DNA of 34,587 bases from an uncultured Patescibacteria group bacterium (GTDB taxonomy: Bacteria; Patescibacteriota; JACMRA01). This document shows positions 32,387-34,587 of the stretch, piece after piece. The stretch covers positions 1 to 34,587 of the forward strand of contig CALITC010000012.1 in NCBI GenBank assembly GCA_938041505.1. Direction: 5' to 3'. A program made the position numbers and the translations under genes. The notes beneath the pieces were generated by a model. The model saw nothing but the letters and a program-made list of their open reading frames with translations. It had not been told where the DNA came from and made no database searches. The number at the start of each line of letters is the position of its first letter. The first letter of the stretch is position 1.

Positions 32387-33979
32387 TTATCTAGACTGAA
32401 TATGTTTGGAGTGGATGATCTTTAATATATGGGTTGCAAGGATAAGAGGTTTAAGACTTTCTCTACTCTGGAGATTGTTTTTTTTTGTTTCGAGATCGGC
32501 TATTAGTTTTGAAATAGGTATACCTTCCCTAGTGGAGTAATTAAGGGTGTCGCTCAAAAAATTAAAGACTATGGATGCTTGAGCTTGGTTTTTTTCTAGA
32601 CTACCACTTATACCACTAACGAGACCATTAATGTACTCCACCGTGAAGAAAACCCTGCCAAAATATGTTGTTTGCAAGTTGTACTCTTCAAAATGTGAAT
32701 TGAGTATGAGCTTATTTTGAACCACGGTTTGTGGAAGATTGGAACCTTTTTCTGCACGGTTTAAATGAGGCTCTATGGGCCTACCCTCGATTTTTAGATT
32801 AGGTATCGGATGGAACTCTAACTTAAGTGGATTTTTTAGATTGTTTAGCAGGGTTTCATAGATTATGTGAGTATTTTTTCCTTCAACAAAGGCATGAATT
32901 ACTTTGCAATCATTTACCTTCTGGCACATTGCCGAAATATCTTGATCTGTATTGTATGACTTTACCGAATAAATACCTGCTTGCTTAGCATTATCCCCAA
33001 GTAAGACTACAATGTGCATAGTAGATTCATTCACTTGATCTGGCACCACCCTCTCAACAGGAGCTGGTTGCACAACCGGCATAGGAGACTCTGGGGTTTT
33101 GATATTTGCGCTGCTTGATGGAGCTTTGTCGTTTGATTCATCATCCAATAATGAGTTAAATAGTTTTTTGTATGGGCTCGCGTGTAAGGTCTCAGATATC
33201 GTAGCTATATCGGAATTTTCTACACTTACTTCCACTGCTTTAAATGGCGTTCTTTCCAATTTGGGTTTGGTTTGAGGTTGCTCTGCATAATCATCGAGCT
33301 GCTGCCATGAGGAGTTTTTTGGGAAATCTAATAAAGTTAGGTTTCTACGCTGATAGACTTGCCAATCAGAACCTTCTAGGCTAATTCTTTCTGCAAAATC
33401 AGTATACATTTTTGCCTCCTCTGTTACTGTATTGTAGAGCATATCATGAGCTCTAATTTTGTGCGGTTTGCAGTATTTTTTCCATGACAAGCAAGACCCT
33501 TTTTCCTCAGCCAAAGACTCGCTGGCTCGATATGCTGTGTTAGCAATATGGAAACCTAATTTCTTGATTTCTTCGTTGGTAGCCAATGGCTGAACTTTGT
33601 CCAAGTAAATCTCAAGTCCTTGAATAGAGACTTTTATTGCCCTGTAGTTAGATGCTATTTTCTGCGCATTTTCAACTAACTGGAGCTTATTAATTACATC
33701 ATCGAGGTATCGAATGGCAATTTCTACGGTTTTCTCCAGCTTATCGGTATCTAACTTACCATTGAGGATATGTTCTGGGAGGTTAATATATCCTCGCGGA
33801 GGTCTAAACTCTTTAATTGTTCGAGTTGAGCCAATTAATTCTTCGGTAGCCTGGTCGAGAAAAAATGTTTTATCTAGGTACAGATCGCGGTATTTTTGCT
33901 GCCAAAATGACGCCAACTCGGGCGTAGGCTCGCTACTTGAAGCAACTTCCACACTCTTGAGCTGTATATTTGTTAACAT
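32387..33979 (-). CDS. Protein derived from class II ribonucleotide reductase, catalytic residues lost
   Basis: This 530-residue protein follows, in order, the second half of NrdJ-type ribonucleotide reductase. It has RGYINLPEHILNGKLD (residues 62-77; family CNLGSINLxxFVxxGKID), IRYLDDVI (89-96; RFLDNVI), YRAIKVSIQGLEIYL (112-126; RRIGLGVMGFADLL) and SLAEEKG (155-161; ELAxEKG). Next is RRNLTLLDFPKNSSW (211-225; RNATLLTIAPTGTIS). A disordered Pro/Ser linker (about 285-315) follows, then a stretch like the TSCPD domain (about 437-500, YFGRVFFTVEYINGLVSGIS). The Cys of CNLGSINL is Pro-Arg here, the N-x-C-x-E radical-site motif is not seen and the first half is missing. Function is therefore not nucleotide reduction; an allosteric or binding role is a guess. 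The ATG at 33979 is preferred over 34012. Confidence 0.6.
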   Translation of the reverse strand: MLTNIQLKSVEVASSSEPTPELASFWQQKYRDLYLDKTFFLDQATEELIGSTRTIKEFRPPRGYINLPEHILNGKLDTDKLEKTVEIAIRYLDDVINKLQLVENAQKIASNYRAIKVSIQGLEIYLDKVQPLATNEEIKKLGFHIANTAYRASESLAEEKGSCLSWKKYCKPHKIRAHDMLYNTVTEEAKMYTDFAERISLEGSDWQVYQRRNLTLLDFPKNSSWQQLDDYAEQPQTKPKLERTPFKAVEVSVENSDIATISETLHASPYKKLFNSLLDDESNDKAPSSSANIKTPESPMPVVQPAPVERVVPDQVNESTMHIVVLLGDNAKQAGIYSVKSYNTDQDISAMCQKVNDCKVIHAFVEGKNTHIIYETLLNNLKNPLKLEFHPIPNLKIEGRPIEPHLNRAEKGSNLPQTVVQNKLILNSHFEEYNLQTTYFGRVFFTVEYINGLVSGISGSLEKNQAQASIVFNFLSDTLNYSTREGIPISKLIADLETKKNNLQSRESLKPLILATHILKIIHSKHIQSR

Positions 33980-34037
33980 TATATTCCTAGGTAAGCATAA
34001 ATAATGGAGCATGTCTACCAGGTATAAATCCTACAAA

Positions 34038-34082
34038 CAGTATATCCCCTCTGCTAATTGTATTAACAAGGGGGATATACTG
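34038..34082 (-). terminator. Terminator of tRNA-Thr overlapping its CCA end
   Basis: CAGTATATCCCC and GGGGATATACTG form a perfect 12-bp stem (34082-34071 with 34049-34038) with a 21-nt loop, followed by TTTGT on the minus strand. The stem begins at the last two bases of the encoded CCA. Confidence 0.7.
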
Positions 34083-34155
34083 GAGCCGAATGTCAGGATT
34101 GAACTGACGACCTGCGGTTTACAAAACCGATGCTCTACCACTGAGCTAATTCGGC
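34081..34155 (-). tRNA. tRNA-Thr (anticodon TGT)
   Basis: This is a 75-nt minus-strand tRNA. The acceptor stem is GCCGAAT/ATTCGGC, the D arm contains AGCTCAGTGGTAGAGC, the anticodon loop TTTGTAA gives anticodon TGT, and the T arm is GTCAG-TTCAATC-CTGAC. The discriminator is T and CCA is encoded. The outermost pair of the anticodon stem (T-C) is mismatched. Confidence 0.95.
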
Positions 34156-34170
34156 ATAACTTTACTCATC

Positions 34171-34199
34171 AATCTACAAAGCAAATGCGAAATTGTCAA
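34171..34199 (-). promoter_or_regulatory. Promoter of tRNA-Thr
   Basis: TTGACA (34199-34194), 17 nt, TAGATT (34176-34171), with the TTTCGCATTT extension after the -35 box. The tRNA 5' end lies 15 nt downstream. Confidence 0.65.
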
Positions 34200-34517
34200 G
34201 AAGAGATTCCACATGAAAGCGGTCCTGTGATTTGTGGACTTGCTTAACCATCCATACAAAACACTATTAAGTAGTGCTGAAGATAGGATCACTAGATTAG
34301 ACACAAGCATTAATCAATAAAATACAACATCATTTATTTTCCTTATTTTCTTGTAGAATATCAATATCACAAATCAAAATTTCCAATATACAGTAAGAAT
34401 GAAGGTCTTTTCCAAAAAAAATCACCTTATGACAGCACTCAAGACTATTTTCATAGTCACAACTCTACTACTACAGGATTGACTATATTTGATTATTGTA
34501 TAAGGATGTGTAGTAAT
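34200..34517. other. Intergenic stretch between tRNA-Thr and the probable infB start
   Basis: This AT-rich, 318-bp stretch holds no convincing gene. It contains a small hairpin (CACTA/TAGTG near 34262-34276). It also contains one 27-codon frame at 34399-34482 with a basic start and hydrophobic end (MKVFSKKNHLMTALKTIFIV), which may be a tiny membrane peptide or chance. TTGACT at 34479-34484, 39 nt before ATG 34518, is the probable -35 box of the next gene; TATAAG follows at a short 14-nt spacing. Confidence 0.4.
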
Positions 34518-34587
34518 ATGAACATCTCAACTTTAGCAAAAATTCTTGGTGTGTCTATCAGTGATCTACGTGATACTGCCAACGAGA
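34518..34587 (+). CDS. Start of probable translation initiation factor IF-2 (3' part outside window)
   Basis: Only 23 codons are visible: MNISTLAKILGVSISDLRDT followed by ANE. The pattern (I-S-x-L-A-K-x-L-G-V-S-x-x-x-L) matches the small N-terminal IF2_N domain that begins many infB products and binds the ribosome or tRNA-synthetase-like partners. A helix-turn-helix regulator could look similar over so short a stretch, so the symbol is withheld. A TTGACT box lies 39 nt before the ATG. Confidence 0.5.
   Translation, partial: MNISTLAKILGVSISDLRDTANE

Noticed and set aside
32362-32396. TCTAGA repeated on both sides of the PBP/RNR-like gene junction, as a terminator
   Set aside because: TCTAGA is itself palindromic, the loop is long and no T-run follows, so it is probably chance.
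1-34587. CRISPR arrays, rRNA genes, phage or defence islands
   Set aside because: No regularly spaced repeats, rRNA segments, Cas-like, restriction or toxin-antitoxin genes were seen.

Overview
The window looks like a piece of a small, AT-rich bacterial genome of the Patescibacteria (CPR) kind. The reasons are indirect: housekeeping genes (rpsO, ileS, tig, yidC, fpg, mltG, a class A PBP, a probable infB start) are interspersed with many short lineage-specific membrane or exported proteins. There are almost no Shine-Dalgarno sequences, several promoters sit so close to the ATG that mRNAs would be leaderless or nearly so, and no biosynthetic operons are present. GatD plus a class A PBP fits a cell with an amidated, Gram-positive-type peptidoglycan. 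UGA behaves as a normal stop (the DUF192 gene ends in TGA), which argues against the UGA=Gly CPR lineages. The exact phylum cannot be settled from the window.

Layout. 1-129: tail of an IS5-type transposase. 179-5056: gatD, msrA, a flavodoxin-fold quinone reductase, small membrane and lipoprotein genes, and a beta-CASP metallo-beta-lactamase nuclease. 5104-8634: a large polytopic membrane protein, rpsO and lemA (all minus strand). 8827-11314: fpg, a decayed intergenic zone with a frameshifted membrane protein, and mltG. 11352-11803: a second decayed zone ending in a terminator. 11804-17046: a DnaQ/DinG-like protein, a DegT-aminotransferase-like protein, a DUF192 protein and two unknown membrane proteins. 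17245-20913: an unusually long ileS. 20954-24138: divergent unknown gene / NYN nuclease, then a minus-strand group (glycosyltransferase-like, two membrane-anchored proteins). 24275-28146: tRNA-Ser, an rbfA-like gene, yidC, an anchored coiled-coil protein, tig. 28275-32367: an exported protein and the class A PBP. 32387-34155: a ribonucleotide-reductase-derived protein and tRNA-Thr. 34518-end: probable start of infB.

Envelope genes dominate: gatD (peptidoglycan amidation), mltG and PBP1A-like (strand synthesis and termination), yidC (membrane insertion), plus numerous single-TM and exported proteins. A second group serves translation and RNA: rpsO, rbfA-like, ileS, tig, two tRNAs, the beta-CASP nuclease and the NYN protein.

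The most unusual content is three proteins that keep the collinear skeleton of a known enzyme but appear to have lost its catalytic residues: a class II ribonucleotide reductase relative (32387-33979), a DegT-type PLP aminotransferase relative (13934-15160) and a DinG relative with an intact N-terminal exonuclease but no visible helicase Walker A (11804-13852). A second theme is promoter architecture: a TTGAC(A/C/T) box lies 34-40 nt upstream of many ATGs, and in two clear cases (3204 and 5056) a TTGAC-N17-TATAAT-like promoter ends 6 nt before the ATG.
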